From: an uncultured Thiotrichaceae bacterium
GTDB taxonomy: Bacteria > Pseudomonadota > Gammaproteobacteria > Thiotrichales > Thiotrichaceae
DNA length: 53,295 nt
Assembly: GCA_937925855.1 (NCBI GenBank)
Contig: CALAMO010000056.1
Span: forward strand, 1-53,295
Direction of reading: 5' to 3'
This document shows, piece by piece, positions 11,069-19,017 of the stretch (position 1 is its first letter; each line of letters opens with the position of its first letter). A program made the translations under genes and the position numbers. The notes under the pieces were generated by a model, which saw only the letters and a list, made by a program, of their open reading frames with translations, searched no databases and was not told the DNA's origin.

Positions 11069-12850
11069 ATGAATACACTGCTGCAGTTTTTATTTCCTTT
11101 CACGCTCTGGCTGCCCAGAGTGACCCGTGAAACGCTAAAAGCCGATTTGATTGCGGGCTTAACCGGAGCGGTTATTGTACTGCCGCAGGGGGTGGCTTTT
11201 GCTACCATCGCCGGGCTACCGCCGCAATATGGCTTGTATACCGCGATGATCACACCCGTGGTGGCTGCCTTATTTGGCTCATCTTGGCATTTGATTTCTG
11301 GGCCCACAACCGCTATTTCCATAGTTATTTTTGCCACGGTGAGCGCGCACGGTGTGACGCCAGAGTCACCAGAGTTTATTAGCCTGGCGCTGACGATGAC
11401 GTTTCTCGCTGGGGTGTATCAGCTGGTGTTTGCTTTGGCCCGCCTGGGTGTGCTGGTGAACTTTGTATCACATACCGTGGTGATTGGCTTCACCGCCGGT
11501 GCGGCCTTGCTTATTGCGACCAGTCAGATAAAGAATGTCCTTGGCCTGACGATACCGCGCGGTGAGTCTTTCCTGCATACTTGGCTGAATATATTTCAGC
11601 AGCTGCCAACCAGTAACCTGTTCATCCTGCTAGTTGCCATGATCACCTTAGGCAGCGCGTTGTGCATTAAGCGCTGGCTGCCTGGGTTGCCAAATATGTT
11701 GTTAGCACTGATTTTTGGCAGTGTTAGCGCCGTATTATTAGGTGGCGAAGCTTTGGGGATTCATTTCGTTGGTGAAATTCCCGCGACGCTGCCACCGTTT
11801 ATAGTGCCTGATTTTTCGCTGGGGACGCTGCGTACCTTAGCTCCCCAGGCGTTTGCGGTGGCGCTACTGGGCCTGATTGAGGCCGTGTCCATCAGTCGTG
11901 CGATAGCCGCTAAATCCCACCAGCGGATTGACGGTAACCAGGAGTTTTTTGGACAGGGCCTGTCGAATATCATTGGCAGTTTTTTTTCCAGTTACGCCGG
12001 TTCTGGTTCGTTCACCCGTTCTGGGGTCAACTATGCTGCGGGTGCCAGAACGCCGTTAGCCGCGATTTTTGCGGCCCTGTTTTTGGCATTGATTATTCTA
12101 CTGGTCGCGCCCTTAACAGCTTATTTGCCGATTGCGGCGATGGGAGGAATCATCCTACTGGTCGCTTATAATCTGGTGAATTTTCAGCACATTCGTAAGA
12201 TTATTATCACCAGCCGGGCGGAAACCAGCATCTTGCTGACTACTTTTTTTGCGACGCTGCTGCTGGAATTGGAGTTTGCTATTTACTTCGGCGTGCTGCT
12301 CTCACTGGTTATTTTTCTGGCACGCACCTCCATACCCGATATTGTTAGTCTTGCGCCCGACCGTGATCCTGATAGCGGTAAACGCACGCTAGTAAAAGAA
12401 TGTTCCGCCAGCCACCTGCGGGAGTGTCCGCAGCTTAAGATCATTCGTATCGATATGTCGATTTACTTTGGTTCAGCCAATCACATTCAGAGTTATCTGC
12501 ATCGAGTGAGTGAGCAAGCGGGCATTAAGCATATTTTGATTATTGGTACCGGGGTGAATTTTATTGACCTTAACGGTGCCGAAATGCTGGAGCAGGAGTC
12601 AGACCGCTTACAGGAGAAGGGCGGTGGTCTATACTTCGGTGAGTTGAAGCCCAAGGTGGAAAACTTTATTCATCGCGGCCATTTTGATGAACATATTGGT
12701 GCGCAGTACTTTTTTCTGGAGAAAAAAGAGGCGATTAAAAAAATTGTCACCTCGACACTCGATCATCAGCAATGTCAGTCCTGTCCGCATCGGGTGTTTG
12801 ATGAATGTCATTTACCGCCGCTATTGGCAGAAAAAAAAGCACAGCACTGA
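11069..12850 (+). CDS. SulP family inorganic anion transporter with STAS domain
   Basis: A 593-aa membrane transporter of the SulP/SLC26 family (sulfate, bicarbonate or other anions). The N-terminal signature region (ADLIAGLTGAVIVLPQGVAF, near residues 24-45) and ~12 hydrophobic segments run to about residue 425, followed by a cytoplasmic STAS domain (about 450-555). The tail has CQSCPHRVFDEC (C569, C572, C580), a possible metal-binding knuckle not seen in the second SulP copy of this window. Start set at the ATG at 11069, since the upstream extension from 10943 is low-complexity and unlike the family. The transported ion cannot be told from sequence. Confidence 0.92.
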   Translation: MNTLLQFLFPFTLWLPRVTRETLKADLIAGLTGAVIVLPQGVAFATIAGLPPQYGLYTAMITPVVAALFGSSWHLISGPTTAISIVIFATVSAHGVTPESPEFISLALTMTFLAGVYQLVFALARLGVLVNFVSHTVVIGFTAGAALLIATSQIKNVLGLTIPRGESFLHTWLNIFQQLPTSNLFILLVAMITLGSALCIKRWLPGLPNMLLALIFGSVSAVLLGGEALGIHFVGEIPATLPPFIVPDFSLGTLRTLAPQAFAVALLGLIEAVSISRAIAAKSHQRIDGNQEFFGQGLSNIIGSFFSSYAGSGSFTRSGVNYAAGARTPLAAIFAALFLALIILLVAPLTAYLPIAAMGGIILLVAYNLVNFQHIRKIIITSRAETSILLTTFFATLLLELEFAIYFGVLLSLVIFLARTSIPDIVSLAPDRDPDSGKRTLVKECSASHLRECPQLKIIRIDMSIYFGSANHIQSYLHRVSEQAGIKHILIIGTGVNFIDLNGAEMLEQESDRLQEKGGGLYFGELKPKVENFIHRGHFDEHIGAQYFFLEKKEAIKKIVTSTLDHQQCQSCPHRVFDECHLPPLLAEKKAQH

Positions 12851-12884
12851 TAACATAAACCGGTGACTTAACGCAGAGAACAGA

Positions 12885-13373
12885 ATGAGCATTAGAATAT
12901 TATTAGCCGGTGGCACCATCGACAAACAGTATAACGCGGCCAATGGTGCACTCGATTTCAAGACGAGCCATATTGAAGCAGCGCTGGCTTTGGGGCGTTG
13001 TACTGCGCCGGTGACGGTGCAGGCGGTGTTACTAAAAGACAGCTTGGAGATGGACGCTGCTGACCGTGAAGCGCTGCTGACTGCTTGCCAACAGGCGGTT
13101 GAAACGCGGCTACTGATCACTCACGGTACGGACACTCTGGTAGAAACGGCAGCGCTGCTTGCTCGTCATCATGCGACTAAGACTATTGTGCTCACGGGTG
13201 CGATGATTCCTTATATTATGAAAGACTCCGATGCCTCGTTTAATCTTGGCGGCGCGATTACAGCGGTGCAGTGCTTAGCGCCCGGTGTGTATATTGCGAT
13301 TAATGGCGAAGTGTTTCATTGGGATAATGTGCGTAAGGATCGGGAAGCGTTGCGGTTTGTGAAGCGGGGTTGA
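12885..13373 (+). CDS. asparaginase-like domain protein, N-terminal domain only
   Basis: A 162-aa protein that matches only the N-terminal domain of type I/II L-asparaginases (~330 aa). The first catalytic loop reads LLAGGTIDK (residues 6-14) and the second LITHGTDTLVETA (THGTD near 80-84), so both threonine-bearing loops are present. A region like TGAMIPY and SDASFNLGGA follows. The usual C-terminal domain is missing, and the stop comes after FVKRG with no sign of a frameshift. Such half-length 'asparaginase domain' proteins exist in proteobacteria, but their activity is not established. It overlaps the frame of the following cupin closely (stop 13373, next ATG 13376). Confidence 0.8.
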   Translation: MSIRILLAGGTIDKQYNAANGALDFKTSHIEAALALGRCTAPVTVQAVLLKDSLEMDAADREALLTACQQAVETRLLITHGTDTLVETAALLARHHATKTIVLTGAMIPYIMKDSDASFNLGGAITAVQCLAPGVYIAINGEVFHWDNVRKDREALRFVKRG

Positions 13374-13375
13374 CT

Positions 13376-13747
13376 ATGTTGCCATCATGGCTGGTGTCGG
13401 GCGAACCGACTGCTGAATTTTACACCGACGAGCGGGTTTATATCACTGAATTACTCAATGCAGAACAGTCGCCACAGGCCTCGCTGGCGCTTGCAAGAGT
13501 AGCCCCAGGCATCACCACGCAGCTGCATGCCCTGCGCGGGGTGACGGAGACTTACATTATTCGTGAGGGGATGGGGGTAGTCGAAGTGGATCATGTGGCG
13601 CAGTCCGTGCAAGCCGGTGATAAGGTGTTGATTGCTGCCGGGCTAGCGCAGCGTATTACGAATACTGGGGCAGGCGACCTGACGTTTTATTGCCTGTGCC
13701 TGCCTCGGTTTACGTTGGCGTGCTATTTAAATCTTGAGGATGAATAA
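13376..13747 (+). CDS. cupin domain protein
   Basis: A 123-aa single-domain cupin. A double-stranded beta-helix is suggested by the alternating pattern from about 25 to 115 and by the motif-1-like part around HALRGVTETYIIREGMGVVEV. The second motif (QAGDKVLIAAGLAQRITN) lacks the usual histidine, so a full metal site is doubtful. The ATG at 13376 is two bases after the stop of the asparaginase-like gene, so the pair is probably translated together. Function unknown; mannose-6-phosphate isomerase-like cupins are the nearest general type. Confidence 0.75.
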   Translation: MLPSWLVSGEPTAEFYTDERVYITELLNAEQSPQASLALARVAPGITTQLHALRGVTETYIIREGMGVVEVDHVAQSVQAGDKVLIAAGLAQRITNTGAGDLTFYCLCLPRFTLACYLNLEDE

Positions 13748-13780
13748 CTGGCACGGCGCAGGCCACCGCCGAGTAACCGT

Positions 13781-13808
13781 AAAAAGCACCTAGCAGCGGA
13801 TAGGTGTT
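13781..13808 (-). terminator. Rho-independent terminator of mtnA
   Basis: Read on the minus strand, CACCTA pairs with TAGGTG around an 8-base loop (13787-13792 with 13801-13806), followed directly by CTTTTT. It sits 29 bp after the mtnA stop. The same stem with a T-run at 13819-13824 may also end the plus-strand cupin transcript. Confidence 0.6.
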
Positions 13809-13836
13809 CAGCATCCTATTTTTTGACCCCCAACCG

Positions 13837-14928
13837 TTAACAGCGCTCGGGGAAAAGCGCACTCAGCGCAGTCCGTTCAGCCTGGACGACACCACGCTCC
13901 GTTACCAGCGCGCTAATATATTTAGCGGGGGTGACATCAAACGCATCATTCCTTACCGCACTCCCGGCGGGTAAAATAGCGACGCTTGATCGCTGCCCGT
14001 CTGCCGCTCGCCCCAAAACATGACTCACTTCTTCCACGCCACGCTGTTCAATCGGTATCTCGCGCAGGCCATCATCAATCGAAAAATCAATCGACGGTGA
14101 GGGCGCGCAGACGTAAAACGGCACGTCGTTATCGTATGCGGCCAGCGCCTTTAGATAGGTGCCAATCTTATTGCAGACATCACCAGAGCGCGTGGTACGG
14201 TCTGTGCCGACAAAACACATATCGACTAGGCCATGCTGCATCAGATGTCCACCCGCATTATCCACAATCACGGTATGCGGCACCTTATTTTGGCCCAGCT
14301 CATAGGCCGTCAGGTAAGCGCCTTGATTACGTGGCCGGGTTTCATCGACCCAGACATGAATCGGGATCGCAGCCTCCTGAGCCTTATAAATCGGGGCTAA
14401 CGCCGTACCCCAATCAACCGTCGCCAGCCAGCCCGCATTGCAATGCGTGAGAATATTGACCGCTTCGCCGGGTTTTTTAGCGGCCACCGCTTTAATCAGT
14501 GCCAGTCCGTGTTCACCGATAGCGGCACACTGCGCGACATCTTCGTCACAAATGGCGGCGGCGAGCTGGAAGGCAGATACCGCGCGTTCCAGCACGGGCA
14601 ACGGCGCTAAAGTGGTCTGCAGGCGCTGGAGTGCCCAACGTAAATTGACCGCAGTGGGTCGCGCTGTTGCTAGCACAGCGCTTGCCTGCGCCAGCGTCGC
14701 CTCTGCGGGTTCGTCACGCAGTGCCAATGCCAAGCCATAGGCCGCTGTCGCACCCACCAGCGGTGCACCGCGAACCTGCATGGTGCTGATAGCAGCATAG
14801 GCATCCCGCATGCTGTTTAGTGTGGCGATGCGAAACTCAAACGGCAGGCACGTCTGGTCAATGATATTTACCCCAGCGGCGGGATCATCGCACCAAATTG
14901 TGCGATAGTAGTGCTGATTGATTCTCAT
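13837..14928 (-). CDS. mtnA: S-methyl-5-thioribose-1-phosphate isomerase
   Basis: A 363-aa MtnA, which converts 5-methylthioribose-1-phosphate to 5-methylthioribulose-1-phosphate in recycling of methylthioadenosine. Family marks are MQVRGAPLVGATAAYG (about residues 47-62), the catalytic cysteine in LTHCNAGWLAT, and the catalytic aspartate in VGTDRTTRSGDVCNKIGTY. Start at 14928 chosen for GGAG six bases upstream and for the family-like N-terminus MRINQHYYRTIW. It is divergent from a class II aldolase with only 50 bp between them, and another MTA gene (mtaD) lies at 49.7-51.0 kb. Confidence 0.96.
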   Translation of the reverse strand: MRINQHYYRTIWCDDPAAGVNIIDQTCLPFEFRIATLNSMRDAYAAISTMQVRGAPLVGATAAYGLALALRDEPAEATLAQASAVLATARPTAVNLRWALQRLQTTLAPLPVLERAVSAFQLAAAICDEDVAQCAAIGEHGLALIKAVAAKKPGEAVNILTHCNAGWLATVDWGTALAPIYKAQEAAIPIHVWVDETRPRNQGAYLTAYELGQNKVPHTVIVDNAGGHLMQHGLVDMCFVGTDRTTRSGDVCNKIGTYLKALAAYDNDVPFYVCAPSPSIDFSIDDGLREIPIEQRGVEEVSHVLGRAADGQRSSVAILPAGSAVRNDAFDVTPAKYISALVTERGVVQAERTALSALFPERC

Positions 14929-14978
14929 GGACGGCTCCGCGTAATGATGAGGTGATATTTTCAAGGGGGGTAGAACGC

Positions 14979-15677
14979 ATGAACTCACAAGAAACGTCCA
15001 GTCGTCAAGCTATTATTGAGGCTTGTCTACGGATGAATGCAGCCGGTATTAACCAGGGCACCTCGGGCAATATCAGCGTACGCCAGCAAGATTATCTATT
15101 AATTACCCCCAGCGGTATAGCTTATGAACAACTCCAGCCGGAAAGCATCACCTGCCTAGCTTTACAGCCCGGCGCTGTACCGCAGTGGCAGGGGCCATAC
15201 CCACCGTCTTCAGAGTGGCGTTTCCACCGTGATATTATGCTGGCCCGACCTGAGGTGCATGCAGTGGTTCACCTACACCCCGTGTTCTGCACGGCGCTGG
15301 CGCTTAATCGGCGTGCGATTCCGGCCTGTCATTATATGGTGGCGGCATTTGGTGGTGAGGATGTGCGCTGTGCGGGCTATGCCTTATTTGGCACAGCTGA
15401 GCTGTCACAGCAGGTGTTAGAGGCCTTAACTGCACGCACGGCCTGCCTAATGGCGAATCACGGGATGATTACCCTCGGCGAGTCATTGGAGAAAGCGCTG
15501 TGGCGGGCGGTTGAGCTGGAGGCGCTAGCTAAACAATATGTCCATGCGTTACAGCTGGGTACGCCAGTGTTACTGTCTGCGGCGGAAATAGCAGCAGCAC
15601 TGCGGCAGTTTGTGGGTTATGGCCTGCAAACGCCCCCTATACCCCAAGCGCTTGCTAGCAATGAGACGAGGGACTGA
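14979..15677 (+). CDS. class II aldolase, probable 5-methylthioribulose-1-phosphate aldolase (Ald2/FucA type)
   Basis: A 232-aa zinc aldolase of the class II/adducin family. It follows L-fuculose-1-phosphate aldolase closely: GTSGNISVR (27-35), LITPSGI (41-47), SSEWRFH (77-83, catalytic E79), zinc ligands HLH (98-100) and H161 in ANHGM. Beside mtnA, this fits the aldolase of the 'DHAP shunt', which splits 5-methylthioribulose-1-phosphate into DHAP and 2-methylthioacetaldehyde. MtnB (the dehydratase of the methionine salvage pathway) is in the same superfamily, but the FucA-like SSEWRFH and GTSGNISVR segments favour an aldolase. The function is inferred from context. AAGGGGGG precedes the ATG by eight bases. 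Confidence 0.8.
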   Translation: MNSQETSSRQAIIEACLRMNAAGINQGTSGNISVRQQDYLLITPSGIAYEQLQPESITCLALQPGAVPQWQGPYPPSSEWRFHRDIMLARPEVHAVVHLHPVFCTALALNRRAIPACHYMVAAFGGEDVRCAGYALFGTAELSQQVLEALTARTACLMANHGMITLGESLEKALWRAVELEALAKQYVHALQLGTPVLLSAAEIAAALRQFVGYGLQTPPIPQALASNETRD

Positions 15678-15716
15678 AGCATTGAATACCCAACTAAAAT
15701 GACTGGCATGAAAGGC

Positions 15717-17723
15717 ATGAGTTACCCAAATCTATTGTCACCCCTCAAGCTCGGCCCGATACACCTCCCCAACCGGGTGGTAATGGGTTCCATGCATACG
15801 GGTATGGAAGATTGGCCGTGGCAGCTAAGCGACCTCGCCACGTTTTATGCCGAGCGCGCAGCAGGTGGCGTTGGCTTAATTATCACCGGTGGTTTTAGCC
15901 CAACGCTACGCGGTACGCTGTATCCGCTGGCGTCGAACGTGACTTTTCCGTGGTCGTTATGGGGACACCGCAAAGTGACCGAGGGGGTGCATGCCAACGG
16001 CGGTAAAATCCTACTGCAACTCTTGCATGCTGGACGTTACAGCGTGCATCCGTTCTCACAGGCACCGTCTGCCCTACGGGCGCGTATTAATCGCTTTACG
16101 CCAACCGCGATGAGCGATACCCAGATTAATCATACCATCCGTGCCTACGGCACGGCGGCTAAGCGGGCGCAGCAGGCCGGTTACGACGGCGTGGAAATTA
16201 TGGGCAGTGAGGGCTATCTGCTGAATCAGTTTCTGGCGCGGTGTACTAATCAGCGCACCGATCATTACGGCGGTTCGTTTGAAAATCGGGCACGATTGTC
16301 GCTGGCGGTGGTGCGAGCCGTGCGTGCTGCCTGTGGTGACGACTTCGCTATTGTGTATCGCCAGTCGATGTTGGATTTGGTTGAAGGCGGCCTGAGTGCG
16401 GCCGAGGTCGATCAGCTGGCGCTATGGTTAGAGGCAGCGGGTGTGGATGCGCTGAACACGGGGATTGGCTGGCATGAATCGAAGGTACCGACGATTGTGA
16501 CTTCGGTGCCGCGAGCGGCGTTTAGTGATTGCAGTGCCCGCATTAAACAGCTAGTGGATATTCCGGTGATAGCCTCCAATCGCATTAATGTGCCGGAGGT
16601 GGCGGAAACTATTTTGGCGGCTGAGCAGGCCGATTTGGTATCGATGGCACGGCCATTGCTGGCAGACAGCGCCTGGGTGCAAAAAGCTGCGTCCGGGCAG
16701 AGTCAACAAATCAACGTCTGTATCGCCTGTAATCAGGCCTGTTTGGACCATGTGTTTATCGGCAAAAAAGCGGGCTGTCTGGTGAATCCGCGGGCGGGAC
16801 GTGAGCGTGAAATTAGCCTTGCGGCGGTGGCATCACCTAAAACGCTGCATGTGGTCGGAGCTGGGCCAGCCGGTTTGTCGGCGGCGGTAGAAGCGGCTCG
16901 CCGTGGGCATCGGGTCATGCTCTACGAGCGCAGCGCTAAAATCGGTGGGCAGTTTAATCTGGCCGCGGCGATTCCAGGTAAGGAAGAATTTAAGGCCACG
17001 CTGGTTTATTATCAGCAGCAGCTGCGAGCAACTGGGGTGCAGGTGCAACTCAATACTGCGTACACTGTAGGTCTAGCTGATAAAGCAGATCATGTTATTC
17101 TGGCTAGCGGAGTACAGCCGCGCCAGCTGGCCATGCAGAGCAATGCTAAAGTACAGGTTATTCCCTATGATCAGTTGCTCAGCGGGCAGAGGCAGGCCGG
17201 CAGGCGTGTTGCTGTGATTGGTGCTGGGGGCATCGGTTTTGATGTGTCTTCTTACCTAATCGGCAGCGACAGCAGTCAGGTGAACGCAACATGGCGAGCA
17301 CAGTGGGGTGTAGAGACAGCGGCTGACGGTGGTCTAGTGGCCGCGGCCCCAGCGCAGTCAAACTGTGAGGCGATTTACCTGTTGCAGCGCAAGACTACGA
17401 AGCATGGTAAAGGACTGGGCTTGACCAGTGGTTGGGTGCACCGCTCACATTTGCAGCATGCTGGCGTCGAGATGCTCGGTGGAGTGGATTACCTGGGCGT
17501 GGATGAGCAGGGCTTGCAGATTAAGCAGGCCGGCCTTAAGAAGACGCTAGCGGTCGATACGGTGGTCATCTGTGCCGGACAGACTTCGGTGGACGGATTA
17601 GCCCGTGAATTGGAAGCAGTCGGACAGGGGTTTACGGTGATTGGTGGTGCGAAGCTAGCGGCGGAGTTGGATGCTAAGCGTGCAATTCGCGAGGGAATGG
17701 AAGCGGTATTGGCTTTGGGATGA
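15717..17723 (+). CDS. fadH: 2,4-dienoyl-CoA reductase (FadH) / NADH:flavin oxidoreductase
   Basis: A 668-aa protein colinear with E. coli FadH, which reduces 2,4-dienoyl-CoA with NADPH so unsaturated fatty acids can be degraded. An Old Yellow Enzyme-type FMN barrel (about 1-330; NRVVMGSMHTGME, GYDGVEIMGSEGYLLNQF) is followed by the [4Fe-4S] cysteine cluster (C-x2-C-x3-C...C, about 335-353), then FAD (VVGAGPAGLSAA) and NADPH (VIGAGGIGFD) binding folds. Starts at 15699 and 15708 are also in frame; 15717 gives MSYPNLLSPL, matching the E. coli N-terminus. It follows the aldolase by about 40 bp and may be cotranscribed. Confidence 0.93.
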   Translation: MSYPNLLSPLKLGPIHLPNRVVMGSMHTGMEDWPWQLSDLATFYAERAAGGVGLIITGGFSPTLRGTLYPLASNVTFPWSLWGHRKVTEGVHANGGKILLQLLHAGRYSVHPFSQAPSALRARINRFTPTAMSDTQINHTIRAYGTAAKRAQQAGYDGVEIMGSEGYLLNQFLARCTNQRTDHYGGSFENRARLSLAVVRAVRAACGDDFAIVYRQSMLDLVEGGLSAAEVDQLALWLEAAGVDALNTGIGWHESKVPTIVTSVPRAAFSDCSARIKQLVDIPVIASNRINVPEVAETILAAEQADLVSMARPLLADSAWVQKAASGQSQQINVCIACNQACLDHVFIGKKAGCLVNPRAGREREISLAAVASPKTLHVVGAGPAGLSAAVEAARRGHRVMLYERSAKIGGQFNLAAAIPGKEEFKATLVYYQQQLRATGVQVQLNTAYTVGLADKADHVILASGVQPRQLAMQSNAKVQVIPYDQLLSGQRQAGRRVAVIGAGGIGFDVSSYLIGSDSSQVNATWRAQWGVETAADGGLVAAAPAQSNCEAIYLLQRKTTKHGKGLGLTSGWVHRSHLQHAGVEMLGGVDYLGVDEQGLQIKQAGLKKTLAVDTVVICAGQTSVDGLARELEAVGQGFTVIGGAKLAAELDAKRAIREGMEAVLALG

Positions 17724-17819
17724 AGCCTAGGTTGCATAGATCTATACATCTCCGGTACATTTTTAATCTGTCAAAATGTACCGACTAAATAAAACTGATG
17801 AAAGGTAGAGGCTTGTGCA

Positions 17820-18527
17820 ATGATTGAATTTATCAGAGCCGGTGGCTGGTTGATGATTCCCATTATTATCAGCTCTGTCATTGCGATGGCGATTATTATT
17901 GAGCGTTTTTTGTCCTTGCGCACGGCCAAGGTGATGCCAGCGGAGGATATCCAGCGGGCACGGCTAGCCGCTACTGGTAAGGTGCAACAGGAAGCCATCG
18001 ATGCGCTGCGCCAAAATTCAGTGGTCGGACGCTTGCTGGCGACTGGGCTGGCTAACAGTTCAGCACCGCGTCATATCCTCAAAGAAAACCTCGAAGAAGC
18101 CGGGCGTCATGCGGTGCATCAGCTGGAACGCTATATGACGGCGCTTGGCACCATCGCTGCGATTACCCCACTGATGGGTTTATTGGGGACCGTACTAGGA
18201 ATGATTACCGCCTTTAGCAAAATCACTCAGGTCGGTGTCGGTGATCCAGCGAGTGTTGCTGGCGGGATCTCACAGGCACTTTTCACCACGGCAGCGGGTA
18301 TTTCGGTCGCCATTGTCGCATTGATTTTCCATCGTTATTTTAAGGCCAGAGTGGATTATTATGTGGTCGCAATGGAGCAAGAAGCCATTAAGCTAGTCGA
18401 AATCGTCAACAATAAACAACAGGCCCGTCGTCCCGCAGCGACAGCACGCCCTTCTATAGCGCAGAGCACCGACAGAACCGCCACCGCAGTACAGCAGCGT
18501 CGGGCGCAGGCTGGAGAGGCCGTATGA
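17820..18527 (+). CDS. exbB: MotA/TolQ/ExbB proton channel family protein
   Basis: A 235-aa inner membrane protein of the ExbB/TolQ family. It forms the proton channel that, with ExbD, energises TonB or a TonB-like partner. Three transmembrane segments are visible: about 8-28, 107-130 (LGTIAAITPLMGLLGTVLGM, the conserved core) and 150-175. The last 40 residues are a basic, alanine-rich tail. GAGG precedes the ATG. In many gammaproteobacteria exbB-exbD precede msbA-lpxK, as here, so the link to the lipid A block is a conserved arrangement. No tonB is in the window. Confidence 0.92.
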   Translation: MIEFIRAGGWLMIPIIISSVIAMAIIIERFLSLRTAKVMPAEDIQRARLAATGKVQQEAIDALRQNSVVGRLLATGLANSSAPRHILKENLEEAGRHAVHQLERYMTALGTIAAITPLMGLLGTVLGMITAFSKITQVGVGDPASVAGGISQALFTTAAGISVAIVALIFHRYFKARVDYYVVAMEQEAIKLVEIVNNKQQARRPAATARPSIAQSTDRTATAVQQRRAQAGEAV

Positions 18528-18949
18528 ATTTCCGCACGCGCCGCGAGGAAGAGGTCGACGTCAACCTGACGCCGCTGATTGATGTGGTGTTCCTGCTACT
18601 GATTTTCTTTATGGTGACAACCACCTTCAATAAGAACGCTGCCATTAAAATTGAGCTGCCAACGGCAGAAAATACGGTTCAGAGCACCCAACAGGACAAT
18701 ATAGAGTTGTTGATTGACGGTCAGGGGCGATACTATATTAATGGTCGAGAAGTGCTAAACAATAAACCAGAAACCCTGTTTCAGGCAATGACGCTGGTAC
18801 TGAACGATATGGACAAGGTGCCACCGCTGGTGGTTTCGGCGGATGCGTCCGTTGACTATCAGTATGTGGTGACTGCGATGGATATTGCGGGGCGTTTAGG
18901 GCTGACTAATTTCTCTATCGCAACGACGCAGTCTGAACGTAAGAAGTGA
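18524..18949 (+). CDS. exbD: ExbD/TolR family biopolymer transport protein
   Basis: A 141-aa protein with one N-terminal transmembrane helix (about 17-37) and a periplasmic domain, the ExbD/TolR plan. The conserved membrane aspartate lies in NLTPLIDVVFLLLIFFM (about D22). It starts inside the exbB stop (ATGA, 4-bp overlap), as expected for proteins made in a fixed ratio. It works with ExbB to couple proton flow to an outer membrane process. Confidence 0.93.
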   Translation: MNFRTRREEEVDVNLTPLIDVVFLLLIFFMVTTTFNKNAAIKIELPTAENTVQSTQQDNIELLIDGQGRYYINGREVLNNKPETLFQAMTLVLNDMDKVPPLVVSADASVDYQYVVTAMDIAGRLGLTNFSIATTQSERKK

Positions 18950-19017
18950 TTGTGCTACCCCATTTTAAGCACAGACAGCCTTAACACTTATACTGTAAAT
19001 TTCATGATTGGATCAGA

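Noticed and set aside
13986-14450. 154-aa plus-strand ORF opposite mtnA
   Set aside because: mtnA spans the region with catalytic Cys and Asp motifs; the antisense frame is low-complexity.
14979-15677. MtnB dehydratase
   Set aside because: The SSEWRFH and GTSGNISVR segments and the overall match to fuculose-phosphate aldolase fit an aldolase better; the two families are related, so this remains a second choice.
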